From assembly GCF_007670255.1 (NCBI RefSeq), contig NZ_SZVS01000009.1:120823-184822 (forward strand): DNA of 64,000 bases, written 5' to 3'. Shown one piece after another: positions 46,717-56,411 of this stretch (position 1 is its first letter; each line of letters begins with the position of its first letter). Made by a program: the position numbers and the translations under genes. The notes under the pieces were generated by a model, which saw only the letters and a list, made by a program, of their open reading frames with translations, had not been told where the DNA came from and did no database searches. The DNA comes from Paenarthrobacter nicotinovorans. Lineage in GTDB: Bacteria; Actinomycetota; Actinomycetes; Actinomycetales; Micrococcaceae.

Positions 46717-49700
46717 CGATCGCAACCATGCTCCCGCTCGGCGAACTGACGAACCCCGGCCAGATGCGTCTGGCACTGGTCCAGGTGGTCAACTGGGGTA
46801 CGTTCCATGGCGCCCACACCATGCACGTGGACCGCAAGGGCACGCTGCTGACCGGTAACTCGGGCGTGGGCAAGTCGACGCTATTTGACGCGATGCTTCG
46901 TGTTTTCGATGCCCGTCCGCGCTCTAATGAGGCCGCTGCCCAGCGTGCCGGCGGGGCTGTGGAGGACAAGAGGACCACCTTCACCTACATGCGCGGCAAA
47001 GTTGGTGATAAGGCAGTAGGGGACAGCTCGGCCAGTGCCTTCCAGCGCCCCGGTGCCACCTGGTCCGCCGTCGCCCTGACGTTTGATAACGCCGCCGGCA
47101 CGAAGGTGACGATATCGGCGCTGTTCGACCTGCCTAAGAACGGCACGGAGTCCAGCGTTGGGCGTTTTTATGTGATTGACAGCAAGCCGCTGGATCTCGA
47201 GGCGATCGAGGGGATCGCGCAGAAGAGGTTTACCAAGGGCGCTCTGGAGGGGATTTTTCCTGACGGCCAGGTCTTCGATGTCCACAAGGCGTTTGCTGAA
47301 CGGTTCCGTCGCTTGCTCGGTATCAACTCCGACCAAGCACTCCCGTTGTTGCGCGTGATCCAGGCGGGCAAGGGCTTGGGTGGCAGCGTCAACACGTTCT
47401 TCCGTGACCAGGTCCTGGACCCCCCGGCTACCTTGGCCGCTGCGGACGATGTGGTGGAGGAATTCAGCAACCTGATGTCCATCCGGCAACGGCTGGAGGA
47501 TGTCCGGCTGCAGCGCGACCAGTTGGCGCCCGTGCCGGCCCTCAACAAGGAGTACGCGCAGGCTTTGCTGGACGCGAGCCGCCTCCGCGAGCTGGCTGGC
47601 GAGGAGTTTGAGGCCTACAAGCAGCAGCTCGCCGTCACGGTCCATGCCAAGACACTGGCCCGTTTCAAGGAGCTGGCGCAGTCCAAGGCGCAGGAGCTTG
47701 CAGCGGAGCGCGTGGTGCGTGACGCCTTGGCCAAGGAGCTGCGCGACCTCGAGCTGGACTACAACAACCGGGGCGGCAACGCCATTTCGGCCATTGAGCA
47801 GGCTCTGGAAAACGCCAAAGTGGGCCTGAAGCTGCGCAAGCAGGTCGAGGATTCGGCCAAGAAGGCGTTGACGGACGCCGGGTTGAACCTGGAATGGTCG
47901 GCCGAGGGCTGGGACCAGGCTCATGAGCAGGCGGCGGCCCGCTCGATCGAGTTGAAGGACGATTCTGAGGCGCTGAAGGAACTCCGTTTCGAGGCTTTCG
48001 ATGGCCACGCAACCAAGAAGCGGGAACTTGCGGCGGCCCAGCAGGAGCTGTTGTCCCTGCGGTCGCGCAAGTCTTTGCTGCCGCCGTCGAGCATTGAGAA
48101 CCGGGCCGCCATTGCGGCCGCCACGGGCGTTCCCGAAGAGCGGATGCCGTTCGGTGGCGAACTGATCGACCTCGCCGAAGGACAGGACCAGTGGCGCCCT
48201 GCCGCCGAAAGGGCCCTGCGGAACCTCGCCACCACGTTGCTGGTTCCGGGGGAGCACTTCGCCGCCGTGACACGGTATTTGAATGACAACACTGTCCGCG
48301 GCGCGCTGCGCGCGGTTGATGTTTCCAAGCCGCTCGCCGGTGGCGCGCTGGCTGTGGAGGACGTGTCCGACGGCGACCTCTTGACCAAGCTGAGCATCCT
48401 CACCTCGGGTGCCAATGCCGACGCCGGCGAATGGATCCGCGAGCGGATCGCCCTCGACTTCGCCTACCCGTGCGTGGAAAACCCGGACGAGCTCGCTGCG
48501 ATGGACAAGGGTCTGAGCCTGGGCGGCGTGGTAAAGCGGAACCGGCACACGGTGGAGAAGGACGATCGCTTCACCAGTCGGCAGGACTACGTTCTGGGCT
48601 TTGACAACGCCTCCAAGCTGGAGCTGGTGGCGGCCCGCGTTGGCGAGCTGGAAAACGAGCTTGCAAAGGCCGCGGAGTTGGCGCAAAGCCGCGAGGATTC
48701 GCACCAGGGTATGGCACGCCAGCTGGAGGCCCTGCGTCGCGTGGCTGAAGATGAGCGGCCGTGGGAGCAGGTTTCCGCCGATGTTGCAGCCGAGGAGCTG
48801 GCCCGGATTGAGCAACGCCTGGTCGATGCCCTGGCAGCCCAGGCCGACCTTGAACCGTTGCGGGCCAACATTGAGGCGGTCCGCGAAAAGCACCAGTCCT
48901 CCACAGGTGTGGCGGCTGTGCTGCAGAGCGAGTACAAAACGCTCGATCACCAGATGACCACAGCTGACGGCCTCCTCGACGCGGCGAGGCTGAAGCTTGA
49001 GCAGTCACCGCCGTCGGCCTCCACCGTTACGGCCCTGGAACCGTACTTTGCCGGCGCCGCGGACGTTTCCGAGCTGCACGAGCTGGACAACCTTGCCAAC
49101 AGTGTCCGCAACAAGCTCCTTGACGAGCTGCACGCCGCGGAATCCCGGGGCCAGGCCACCGCCGAACGGCTGACCCGCATGTTCGAGGCCTTCGTCCGCG
49201 ACTGGGGGAGCGCCATCAGCGCCGACCACGGCACCTCGATCGCCGCGGCCGGGGACTTCGAGGCCCGCTACCACGCAATCGTCAGCGATGGCCTGCCCGC
49301 GCAGGAGGCCGAGTTCCGGCTGTTCTTCAACCAGCGCACGCACGAGTCCTTCAGCACCCTCCTGCACTTGCTGGATGAGGAGCGGCGCAGCATCACCAGC
49401 CGCATCCTTCCCCTCAACGGCATCTTGTCGGAGGTCAATTTCCACGAGGGCAGCTTCCTGGAATTGGACATCAAGCAGACACTGCCCGCAACGGCCAAGG
49501 TGTTCAAGGACGCCATCCAGAACGCCTTGAAGACCAAGCACACGCGACCGTCCCGCGCCGCCGCCGGTTCGGCTGAAACCGACGACGACGCCGAGCTCAC
49601 CGCCCGCTACAAGTCCTTGGAAACCCTGGTGAAGCGGCTCGGATCCCAGACACCCGAGGACCGACGCTGGCGTGCTGAAGTGTTGGATGTTCGTGGGCAC

Positions 49701-50171
49701 GTCTTCATCCAGTGCAAGGAACACCGCGAGGTGGCACCGGGCAAGAACGGCAAAGCAGGCAAGAAGAAGACCGAAGTGTTCATGCATGCCGATACCGGCT
49801 CGATGTCCGGCGGTGAGCGTCAACGGTTTACCGCGTTCATCATGGCGGCGGCATTGAGCTACCAGTTGGGCATCGCCGAGCAAGGCTTCACCACGTACGG
49901 CACCGTGATGATGGACGAGGCTTTTGTGTTGGCTTCAGAGGAATTCGCGGGTGCAGGCATCAAGGCGCTTCACGAGTTTGGCTTCCAGTTGCTGCTGGCC
50001 GCCCCGGAGAACGTGATCGACCTCTCCCGGCACCTGGGCTCAGTCACGGAGATCCTGCGGGACAAGCGCACCAACCGTTCCGGCGTGCTCACGGCGCCGG
50101 TCATTTCCGGGCAGGGTGAGCCCGGAGCCTGGCGCTCAGAAGCCAACCCGGTCGATATCGTCCTCCGCTAG
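46713..50171 (+). CDS. jetC: JetC/MksB-type SMC ATPase
   Basis: A 1152-residue SMC-like motor. The Walker A is [17 protein letters not shown] (about residues 45-61), long coiled coils fill residues 250-480 and 640-900 with a hinge-like region between, the ABC signature is [20 protein letters not shown] (from about 1030) and Walker B is [16 protein letters not shown] (from about 1062). The GTG start overlaps jetB (GTGA). With JetA and JetB it would form a DNA-loop-extruding condensin. The usual jetD nuclease gene is not found next to it. Confidence 0.92.
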   Translation: MTIATMLPLGELTNPGQMRLALVQVVNWGTFHGAHTMHVDRKGTLLTGNSGVGKSTLFDAMLRVFDARPRSNEAAAQRAGGAVEDKRTTFTYMRGKVGDKAVGDSSASAFQRPGATWSAVALTFDNAAGTKVTISALFDLPKNGTESSVGRFYVIDSKPLDLEAIEGIAQKRFTKGALEGIFPDGQVFDVHKAFAERFRRLLGINSDQALPLLRVIQAGKGLGGSVNTFFRDQVLDPPATLAAADDVVEEFSNLMSIRQRLEDVRLQRDQLAPVPALNKEYAQALLDASRLRELAGEEFEAYKQQLAVTVHAKTLARFKELAQSKAQELAAERVVRDALAKELRDLELDYNNRGGNAISAIEQALENAKVGLKLRKQVEDSAKKALTDAGLNLEWSAEGWDQAHEQAAARSIELKDDSEALKELRFEAFDGHATKKRELAAAQQELLSLRSRKSLLPPSSIENRAAIAAATGVPEERMPFGGELIDLAEGQDQWRPAAERALRNLATTLLVPGEHFAAVTRYLNDNTVRGALRAVDVSKPLAGGALAVEDVSDGDLLTKLSILTSGANADAGEWIRERIALDFAYPCVENPDELAAMDKGLSLGGVVKRNRHTVEKDDRFTSRQDYVLGFDNASKLELVAARVGELENELAKAAELAQSREDSHQGMARQLEALRRVAEDERPWEQVSADVAAEELARIEQRLVDALAAQADLEPLRANIEAVREKHQSSTGVAAVLQSEYKTLDHQMTTADGLLDAARLKLEQSPPSASTVTALEPYFAGAADVSELHELDNLANSVRNKLLDELHAAESRGQATAERLTRMFEAFVRDWGSAISADHGTSIAAAGDFEARYHAIVSDGLPAQEAEFRLFFNQRTHESFSTLLHLLDEERRSITSRILPLNGILSEVNFHEGSFLELDIKQTLPATAKVFKDAIQNALKTKHTRPSRAAAGSAETDDDAELTARYKSLETLVKRLGSQTPEDRRWRAEVLDVRGHVFIQCKEHREVAPGKNGKAGKKKTEVFMHADTGSMSGGERQRFTAFIMAAALSYQLGIAEQGFTTYGTVMMDEAFVLASEEFAGAGIKALHEFGFQLLLAAPENVIDLSRHLGSVTEILRDKRTNRSGVLTAPVISGQGEPGAWRSEANPVDIVLR

Positions 50172-50240
50172 AAGCAACGCGGGGTCACTTATGGCCCTTT
50201 GGGAGCCCCTTTATGGGCCAAAAGTGACCCCGCGTTGCTT
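50172..50240. terminator. Bidirectional terminator palindrome
   Basis: AAGCAACGCGGGGTCACTT (50172-50190) and AAGTGACCCCGCGTTGCTT (50222-50240) are a perfect 19-bp inverted repeat with a nested GGCCC/GGGCC stem. It lies directly after jetC and between convergent genes, so it can stop transcription from both sides. Confidence 0.8.
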
Positions 50241-50244
50241 TGCT

Positions 50245-50736
50245 CTAGCTGCGGACGCGGTCCAGGAACTGCCCGGTCCGGGACTCCAGTCCGGCGATCT
50301 GCTTCAGGACCACGGCGGCCGGGTCCGGATTGATCTCATTGACCGGCGGTTCTTTGCGCACATTGGCGCTGCAACCGAACTCGGCGCAGATCAGGGTGCC
50401 CACAGTGTTGCCGTCCTTGCCGGATTGCCCGGCCTTCCTGGCAACCCAGAGGTAGACGTCGTCCTTGGAGAAGACGTCCCTGCACAGTTCGCAGAGCACC
50501 ACGCGCTTCTTGCCGGACCCTCCTTCAGGCGCACGGAGCATGATCCCTGTGAGCTTCCCCCGATAGGGAACTACGAGATAGCCGCGCTGGGGCATCTTCT
50601 CGTCGCGCCAGCCCAGAAACTCGAGGTTTTCCCAATCGAGGGTGTCGAAATCGCGCGGAAGATTGGCCTTGGCTGCCTCCGAGCGGCTGGCGTTGATGAA
50701 CGATGAACGGATTTGTTGGGCAGTAATTTTCTGCAT
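50245..50736 (-). CDS. FBP-type zinc-finger protein (FusB/EF-G-binding family)
   Basis: A 163-residue protein of the FBP_C family. The treble-clef zinc finger is CELCRDVF with CAEFGC (about residues 82-122), as in FusB/FusC proteins that bind elongation factor G and can confer fusidic acid tolerance. The N-terminal part is helical (ITAQQIRSSFINASRSEAAK). ATG 50736 is preceded by AAAGAAGC. A role in EF-G binding is from the family. Confidence 0.8.
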   Translation of the reverse strand: MQKITAQQIRSSFINASRSEAAKANLPRDFDTLDWENLEFLGWRDEKMPQRGYLVVPYRGKLTGIMLRAPEGGSGKKRVVLCELCRDVFSKDDVYLWVARKAGQSGKDGNTVGTLICAEFGCSANVRKEPPVNEINPDPAAVVLKQIAGLESRTGQFLDRVRS

Positions 50737-51107
50737 GGCAATGCTTCTTTCGAGAAATGGTCGACGTCGGCAGCGCGCCTGGCGCTGCGGGTGGCACGGA
50801 AGCGTCGGTCACCGAATAGGGCACGCCAAAAGAAGCCCAACATTGTGTTGGTATTTCCTGAGTGCTACTTGGCTGGTTCCAACGCAACGGGGTGTGCCAA
50901 GCAGGCCGAAACGGCCACCTCGCCAACCATGGCTGCAGCAACTGAAGTGCGCACGCTCATCCCCTCGTTGTTTTCAAAGAAGCGGTAGTCCGCCCTCAAC
51001 ATCCTAACCCCACCAGGGTGCGGTGATTACGTGACGCAAACGTTTCGTAATTATCCGGAGGGTAGGCTAGCCTTACTTAGGTTCGCATCACTTACCTAAG
51101 GAGTCCC
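50737..51107. promoter_or_regulatory. Divergent region between FBP and iron-uptake genes
   Basis: 371 nt without a gene. The right end holds the DtxR-type box at 51062-51080 and the AAGGAG ribosome site. On the left is the upstream region of the FBP gene; I see no clear hexamers there. Confidence 0.5.
51062..51080 (+). promoter_or_regulatory. DtxR/IdeR-type iron box
   Basis: The site reads TAGGCTAGCCTTACTTA in its core and matches the 19-bp DtxR consensus (TTAGGTTAGSCTAACCTAA) at about 13-14 positions. It lies 28 nt before the GTG of the binding-protein gene. Iron-bound DtxR would repress the uptake operon. Confidence 0.75.
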
Positions 51108-52178
51108 GTGGCTTCCCTTCTTCCACGCCGCGCCCTGCTCAAGACCGCAGGTACCGCGACGGCCGCTCTGGCCGCCGTCGCCCTTTCCCTCACCGGCTGC
51201 TCCACTGGTCCGGCCACCTCGACGCCGGCGTCCGAGCAGGCTGAGTCCGCCGCCTTCCCCGTCACCATCAAGAACGTCTTCGGCGAGACCACCATCAAGG
51301 AACAGCCCAAGCGTGTTGTCACCGTTTCGTGGGTCAACGACGACGTCGCCCTCGCCCTGGGCGTAGTGCCGGTCGGCGTTCCGAAGAACGAGTGGGGCAA
51401 CAACGACAAGGGCTCCACGCCGTGGAAGGACGCAGCCCTCGAGAAGCTCGGCGCCGGGTTCGGTACGGACAAGGCCCCGGTCCAGTTCTCCGAGGCCGAC
51501 GGTATCAACTTCACCGAGATCGCCAAGCTCAACCCGGACGTCATCCTGGCCGCGTACTCCGGGCTGGAAGAGGCTGACTACAAGAAGTTGAGCGAGATCG
51601 CCCCCGTCGTGGCCCAGCCGGAGCTGGCCTACGGCACCCCGTGGCAGGAAAGCACCACCCTGATCGGCAAGGCATTGGGCAAGGAAGCCGAAGCCAAAAA
51701 GCTGATCGAAGACACCGAAGCCACCATCAAGGACAAGGTCTCCAAGTACCCGCAGATCAAGGACAAGACCTTCATCTACGGCAACCTTGAGCCCGCCAAG
51801 GGCGACGGCGCCAACGTCTACACCGCCATCGACAACCGCCCCCGCTTCCTCTCCGAGATCGGCATGAAGCTGGCCCCGGTGGTCACGGAGAACACCAAGT
51901 CGAACACGGAATTCTTCATCCCGTGGTCCGCTGAGAAGGCCAACGAACTCGCCTCCGACGTCTTCGTTACCTGGGTTCCGGAAGCCGCAACGGCCGACGC
52001 CATCAAGGCCGACCCGCTGCTGGGCCAGATCCCGGCCATCAAGAAGGGCGCCCTGGTTGCCGATTCGGACCAGACCCTGACGCTCTCCATCTCCGCTTCT
52101 TCGCCGCTGAGCCTGCCGTGGGCGCTGGACAAGTTCCTGCCGCAGCTGGGCCAGGCCGCTGACGTGGCGGGCAAGTAA
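51108..52178 (+). CDS. Siderophore ABC transporter, substrate-binding lipoprotein
   Basis: A 356-residue FecB/FepB-type binding protein. The signal has twin Arg (PRRALL) and lipobox SLTGC (Cys31), so it is lipid-anchored outside the membrane. The body has RVVTVSWVNDDVALALGVVPVGVP, LNPDVILAAYSGLEEADYKKLSEIAPVV and a C-terminal lobe with DVFVTWV. GTG 51108 follows AAGGAG. First gene of an iron-repressed operon with two permeases, ATPase and reductase. Confidence 0.92.
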   Translation: MASLLPRRALLKTAGTATAALAAVALSLTGCSTGPATSTPASEQAESAAFPVTIKNVFGETTIKEQPKRVVTVSWVNDDVALALGVVPVGVPKNEWGNNDKGSTPWKDAALEKLGAGFGTDKAPVQFSEADGINFTEIAKLNPDVILAAYSGLEEADYKKLSEIAPVVAQPELAYGTPWQESTTLIGKALGKEAEAKKLIEDTEATIKDKVSKYPQIKDKTFIYGNLEPAKGDGANVYTAIDNRPRFLSEIGMKLAPVVTENTKSNTEFFIPWSAEKANELASDVFVTWVPEAATADAIKADPLLGQIPAIKKGALVADSDQTLTLSISASSPLSLPWALDKFLPQLGQAADVAGK

Positions 52179-52183
52179 CCGCA

Positions 52184-53302
52184 ATGAAACTGAGTACGAC
52201 GACGGCGGCTACCGTGGGGCGGGTTGGTGGCACCTCGGTGCCGGGTAACCAGCGAGGCATCGCGCCCGGTAGCAGCGACGTGGCCGGACGGGGAACCCGG
52301 CCGCGCAGCGCAGCCAAGCGGACCGCCTGGCTGCTGGTCGCCGTCGTCGTACTCGCCGCGGTGAGTGCCGCCTCCTTGGCGATCGGCGCCCGCGGCCTTC
52401 CCCTGAACACCGTCTGGGAAGCCATCACGCACTTCAATCCTGCAGATGGCAACCACGCCGTGGTGGTGGCCCGCATTCCCCGGACTCTCCTTGGCCTGCT
52501 GGCCGGGGCCGCACTGGGGCTGGCCGGTGCCGCCATGCAGGGCGTGGCCCGCAACCCCCTTGCCGATCCCGGCATCCTGGGCCTGAACGCCGGGGCCGCG
52601 CTGGCCGTGGTCGTTGGAATTTACGTGTTCGGCATTGGTTCGCTGACCGGCTACATCTGGTTCGCTTTCATCGGCGCCGCAGCAGCCGCCGTCGTGGTTT
52701 ATGCCATTGCCTCCCGAGGACGTGACGGTGCGACGCCGGTCAAGCTCGCCTTGGCGGGTGCGGCGCTCAGCGCGGGTTTGTTTTCGCTCATGAACGTCAT
52801 CCTTGTTTCCAGCCAGGACACCCTGGACCGCTTCCGTTTCTGGCAGGTGGGCAGCATCGGCGGGCGCGACTGGTCCGTGCTGCTGCCCGCGCTGCCGTTC
52901 CTGGCCATTGGTGCGCTCATTGTGTTGGGCTCGGGACGTGTCTTGAACAGCCTGGCCCTGGGTGACGATATTGCCCGCGGCCTGGGCCAGAACGTCGGGC
53001 TGGCCCGTGGGATCACGGCGCTGGGCATCGTGCTCTTGTGTGGCTCCGCGACTGCGCTGGCCGGGCCCATCGGCTTCCTAGGCCTGGTGATCCCGCACGC
53101 CGTTCGCTTGCTGACAGGGCCGGATTACCGCTGGATCCTCCCGTTCTCCATGGTCTCCGCCCCTATCCTGCTCATCACCGCCGACATCATTGGCAGGGTG
53201 GTCCTCCTCCCGGGCGAAGTCCCCGCCGGCATCATGACCGCGATCGTCGGTGCACCCGTTTTTGTCTGGCTCATCCGTCGCGGAAAGGGGGCCGGACTGT
53301 GA
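52184..53302 (+). CDS. Siderophore ABC transporter permease 1 (FecCD family)
   Basis: A 372-residue permease of the BtuC/FecCD family with about ten helices after a 45-residue polar tail. Signature segments are ARIPRTLLGLLAGAALGLAGAAMQGVARNPLADPGILGLNAGAA and GPIGFLGLVIPHAVRLLTGPDYRW. The next permease start overlaps its stop by 4 nt (GTGA). Pairs with permease 2 as a heterodimer. Confidence 0.92.
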   Translation: MKLSTTTAATVGRVGGTSVPGNQRGIAPGSSDVAGRGTRPRSAAKRTAWLLVAVVVLAAVSAASLAIGARGLPLNTVWEAITHFNPADGNHAVVVARIPRTLLGLLAGAALGLAGAAMQGVARNPLADPGILGLNAGAALAVVVGIYVFGIGSLTGYIWFAFIGAAAAAVVVYAIASRGRDGATPVKLALAGAALSAGLFSLMNVILVSSQDTLDRFRFWQVGSIGGRDWSVLLPALPFLAIGALIVLGSGRVLNSLALGDDIARGLGQNVGLARGITALGIVLLCGSATALAGPIGFLGLVIPHAVRLLTGPDYRWILPFSMVSAPILLITADIIGRVVLLPGEVPAGIMTAIVGAPVFVWLIRRGKGAGL

Positions 53303-54405
53303 GTGCCCTCAAATCCGCACGCGAGTTGGCAGTTAATGACAATGCTGGGCGCAAACATCATCATCAAATGCCAACTCGGCGCGCTCTGAGCCCCACGTTC
53401 TTCCTGGCCCTCGCGCTCCTGGTGATGTTTGGCGTGTATGTGCTCCTCGGCAGCTATACCGTGACCATCCCGGACTTCTTCACGATCGTCATCAACCACT
53501 TGACCGGCGGCGAGAAAATCCCGGGCGCCAGCTTCATCGTCATGGAGCACAAACTTCCCCGCGCCGTGGTGGGAACCATGATCGGCATAGCCTTCGGACT
53601 TGCCGGCGCGCTCTTCCAGACCATGCTGCGCAACCCGTTGGCGAGCCCGGACATCATCGGCATCAGCTATGGTGCCAGCGCGGCCGCCGTAACGGCCATT
53701 GTTGTTTTCGGTGCTTCCGGAGCCGTGGTGTCGGGGGCAGCACTGGGCGGTGCGCTCGGGGTCGCCGCCATCATCTACGCGATTTCCCGCAGCACGGGTT
53801 CCGGCGCAGGCGGCAGCCGCGGCAACGCTGCGGGCAACCGCCTCATCCTGGCAGGGGTGGGCATCGCCGCAGCCCTGCACGCAGTGGTCAACTTCCTTAT
53901 GACCCGCGCCGACATCCGGACCGCGGCCGACGCCCTTATCTGGCTCAACGGCTCGCTGAACTCCGCGACGTGGGACCGGGCAGGCGTCCTGACGGTCTCC
54001 TTGCTCATCCTGATCCCCGCTGTGATTGCCCTTGCCGGCCCGTTGCGCATCCTTGAACTCGGCGACGACGCCGCTGCCGGACTGGGCATCAGGGTCAACG
54101 CGACCCGGCTGGGACTGGTGCTGACCGCCGTCGGACTTGCCGCCGTCGCAACCGCCGCTGCCGGTCCGGTAGCCTTCGTTGCCTTCCTCGCCGGACCGAT
54201 TGCCCGCCGCATCGTGCGCAAACCGAGCCTTCCGGCGTCGGCCCTGACGGGTGCGCTGATCGTGTTGGCCGCCGACTTCTTTGCCTCCAACATCGCGCCG
54301 GTGGTCCTGGACGGAACAGTCCTCCCGGTCGGCGTCATCACCGGCGCCCTCGGCGCACCGTTCCTGCTCTGGCTCCTCCTCACGTCGAACCGAAAGGAAG
54401 CCTGA
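53299..54405 (+). CDS. Siderophore ABC transporter permease 2 (FecCD family) with inserted palindromic element
   Basis: A 368-residue FecCD permease: KLPRAVVGTMIGIAFGLAGALFQTMLRNPLASPDIIGISYGAS and GPVAFVAFLAGPIARRI are typical. Residues about 9-28 (ELAVNDNAGRKHHHQMPTRR) are encoded by the 60-bp palindromic element at 53322-53381, in frame with no stop, in the N-terminal cytoplasmic tail before the first helix (FFLALALLVMFGVYVLL). The gene appears functional. GTG 53299 overlaps the upstream stop. Confidence 0.9.
   Translation: MSALKSARELAVNDNAGRKHHHQMPTRRALSPTFFLALALLVMFGVYVLLGSYTVTIPDFFTIVINHLTGGEKIPGASFIVMEHKLPRAVVGTMIGIAFGLAGALFQTMLRNPLASPDIIGISYGASAAAVTAIVVFGASGAVVSGAALGGALGVAAIIYAISRSTGSGAGGSRGNAAGNRLILAGVGIAAALHAVVNFLMTRADIRTAADALIWLNGSLNSATWDRAGVLTVSLLILIPAVIALAGPLRILELGDDAAAGLGIRVNATRLGLVLTAVGLAAVATAAAGPVAFVAFLAGPIARRIVRKPSLPASALTGALIVLAADFFASNIAPVVLDGTVLPVGVITGALGAPFLLWLLLTSNRKEA
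53322..53381. repeat. 60-bp palindromic element, copy C (inside a gene)
   Basis: Starts CGAGTTGGCAGTTAATGACA and ends ATCAAATGCCAACTCGGCG, like copy B at 6451-6510. Being 60 bp it adds exactly 20 codons to the permease gene without breaking the frame. Confidence 0.9.
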
Positions 54406-54406
54406 C

Positions 54407-55231
54407 ATGGCCCTCCTTAATGCCAAGGACCTGACGCTGCAATACGAGCAGCGCAAGGTTGTTGAGGGACTCTCCACGGAGATCCCCGAAGGCAAAGTCA
54501 CCATGATCGTCGGTGCCAACGCCTGCGGAAAGTCCACGTTGCTCCGCGGTTTGTCCCGGCTCCTGAAGCCAAGCGGCGGCGCCGTGACGCTGGACGGCAA
54601 GGACATCCACACCCGTCCGGCCCGTGAGCTCGCCCGTACCCTGGGCCTGCTGCCGCAGCACCCCACCGCCCCCGACGGCATCACCGTGCGGGACCTCGTG
54701 GGCCGTGGGCGGTACCCGCACCAGGGCTTCTTCCGGAGCTGGAGCGCCAACGACGACGCCGCGGTACAGCGCGCGCTCGAGGCCACCGACACGCTGGGAC
54801 TCGCTGAGCGGAGCATCGACGAGCTGTCCGGCGGACAGCGCCAGCGTGTATGGATCGCCATGGCCCTGGCCCAGGAAACGGACGTCCTGCTGCTCGACGA
54901 GCCCACCACGTACCTGGACCTTGCCCACCAAGTGGAGGTTCTGGACCTGGTCACGGACCTCAACCGAAGCCGGGGCACCACGGTGGCCATCGTGCTGCAC
55001 GACCTCAACCTGGCAGCACGCTACGCCGATCACGTGATCGCCATGAAGGGCGGCTGCATCGTTGCCGAGGGACCCGCCATCGAGGTGGTCACCGAGGAAC
55101 TGGTATTCAACGTTTTCGGCCTGGAATCCCGCGTGGTTCCGGACCCCATTTCAGGAACACCGCTGATCGTCCCGATTGGCCGGCACCACGCACAGCCCGC
55201 GCGAACCAAGGAACTGGAGATCGCATCATGA
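54407..55231 (+). CDS. Siderophore ABC transporter ATPase
   Basis: A 274-residue FepC-type ATPase: Walker A VGANACGKSTLL (about residues 35-46), Q-loop LGLLPQHP, signature ELSGGQRQRVWIAMALAQ, Walker B VLLLDEPTTYLD and switch His in VLHDLN. AAAGGAAG precedes the ATG, one base after the permease stop. Powers ferric siderophore import through the two permeases. Confidence 0.95.
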   Translation: MALLNAKDLTLQYEQRKVVEGLSTEIPEGKVTMIVGANACGKSTLLRGLSRLLKPSGGAVTLDGKDIHTRPARELARTLGLLPQHPTAPDGITVRDLVGRGRYPHQGFFRSWSANDDAAVQRALEATDTLGLAERSIDELSGGQRQRVWIAMALAQETDVLLLDEPTTYLDLAHQVEVLDLVTDLNRSRGTTVAIVLHDLNLAARYADHVIAMKGGCIVAEGPAIEVVTEELVFNVFGLESRVVPDPISGTPLIVPIGRHHAQPARTKELEIAS

Positions 55232-56283
55232 GTGCACAACCGACACAGGCCACCGCAAGTGCCGCCGTGGAGCCCATGACCCTCGCCTTCGACGTCACCG
55301 TGACGGCCGTGCAGGAGCTCAGCCCGAACTTCCGCCGGATCACGTTCGGTGGCTATTCGCTGCGTGGTTTCGGGGTTGCGGGCGACACTTTGGACCTTCG
55401 CGTGAAGCTGATGATCCCGTCCTTCGACGCCGACGGCAACGCCCTTCCACTGCCGCCCTTCAAAATGGAGGACGCAGGCTGGTACAAGGAATGGCTTGCC
55501 ATGGATCCGTCGGTGCGCGGCGACATGCGCACCTATACAGTCCGGTCGGAACGCCTTGATGCCGTGTACCCGGAGATCGACATCGACTTCGTGATGCACT
55601 TCGATGAGCACGGCAACGGTGGTCCTGCCGCGAACTGGGCCGTTGCCGCGAAGCCCGGAGATGCCCTGACCATCATCGGTCCCAACAACCGCGCCGCGCA
55701 GTGCACCACCGCGGGTGCTTACGGCGGCATCGAGTGGCGCCCGGGGTTGGCCCAGCGTGTGTTGCTCGCGGGCGATGAAACTGCGGTCCCTGCCATCAGC
55801 GCCATCCTGGAGAGCCTGCCCGCGGACATGACCGGCCACGCTTTCCTCGAGGTGCCGTCAGCAGCTGATTTCCAGGACATCACCACCGCAGCCGACATCG
55901 AGATCACCTGGCTTGCCCGCGGCGCAGCCATCGGACGCTCCCGTCCGCATGGTGAACTCCTTAAGGAAGCTGTTGCCAAGGCTGTTCCCGTTCCGGGATG
56001 GGTGGGCCTCAAGGGAACCGACAGCGCTGCCGGCCCGGAGCCCGAAGACGTCAACGTGGACCAGGACATCCTCTGGGAAACTCCGCAGCGCATGGACGCT
56101 GCAGCCATCGAGGCCACGAAGAACCCCACCCTTCCCGCCGGTGCGCTGCCGTTCTATGCCTGGATTGCCGGCGAGGCGTTCGTGATCAAGGAAATGCGGC
56201 GCTACCTGGTGCGCGATGTTGGTATCGACCGGAAGCAGGTTGCGTTCATGGGGTATTGGCGGCGGGGCAAAGCGGAAGGCTGA
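55228..56283 (+). CDS. Siderophore-interacting protein (ferric siderophore reductase)
   Basis: A 351-residue SIP/ViuB-type flavoprotein that reduces imported ferric siderophores in the cytoplasm. The FAD-binding part has MRTYTVRSERLD (RxYT), and the NAD(P)H part has RVLLAGDETAVPAISAILESLP and FYAWIAGEAFVIKEMRRYLV. A loop (VNVDQDILWETPQ) sits before the last strand. Its ATG overlaps the ATPase stop by 4 nt. It completes the operon. Confidence 0.93.
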   Translation: MSAQPTQATASAAVEPMTLAFDVTVTAVQELSPNFRRITFGGYSLRGFGVAGDTLDLRVKLMIPSFDADGNALPLPPFKMEDAGWYKEWLAMDPSVRGDMRTYTVRSERLDAVYPEIDIDFVMHFDEHGNGGPAANWAVAAKPGDALTIIGPNNRAAQCTTAGAYGGIEWRPGLAQRVLLAGDETAVPAISAILESLPADMTGHAFLEVPSAADFQDITTAADIEITWLARGAAIGRSRPHGELLKEAVAKAVPVPGWVGLKGTDSAAGPEPEDVNVDQDILWETPQRMDAAAIEATKNPTLPAGALPFYAWIAGEAFVIKEMRRYLVRDVGIDRKQVAFMGYWRRGKAEG

Positions 56284-56365
56284 CCCTCACTCACATCCCT
56301 ACCGTTTGAGCGCATCCCTCGCTCATATCCCTACCGCTTGGGCGCACCCCTCGCTCACCTGTTCA
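56284..56365 (+). repeat. 32-bp tandem repeat array, copy 3
   Basis: Two full 32-bp units and a partial third, with cores CCCTCACTCACATCCCTACC and CCCTCGCTCATATCCCTACC. It begins right at the stop codon of the siderophore reductase gene. Same family as the arrays at 1, 285 and 63385. Confidence 0.85.
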
Positions 56366-56411
56366 CTTTGGGTTGGTACGGGCTTAACCGGCGGCGCGTA
56401 CCGTCCGGAGG

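Noticed and set aside
44325..50171. Complete Wadjet plasmid-defence system
   Set aside because: No jetD-like gene is found on either side within the window, so only the condensin part can be supported.
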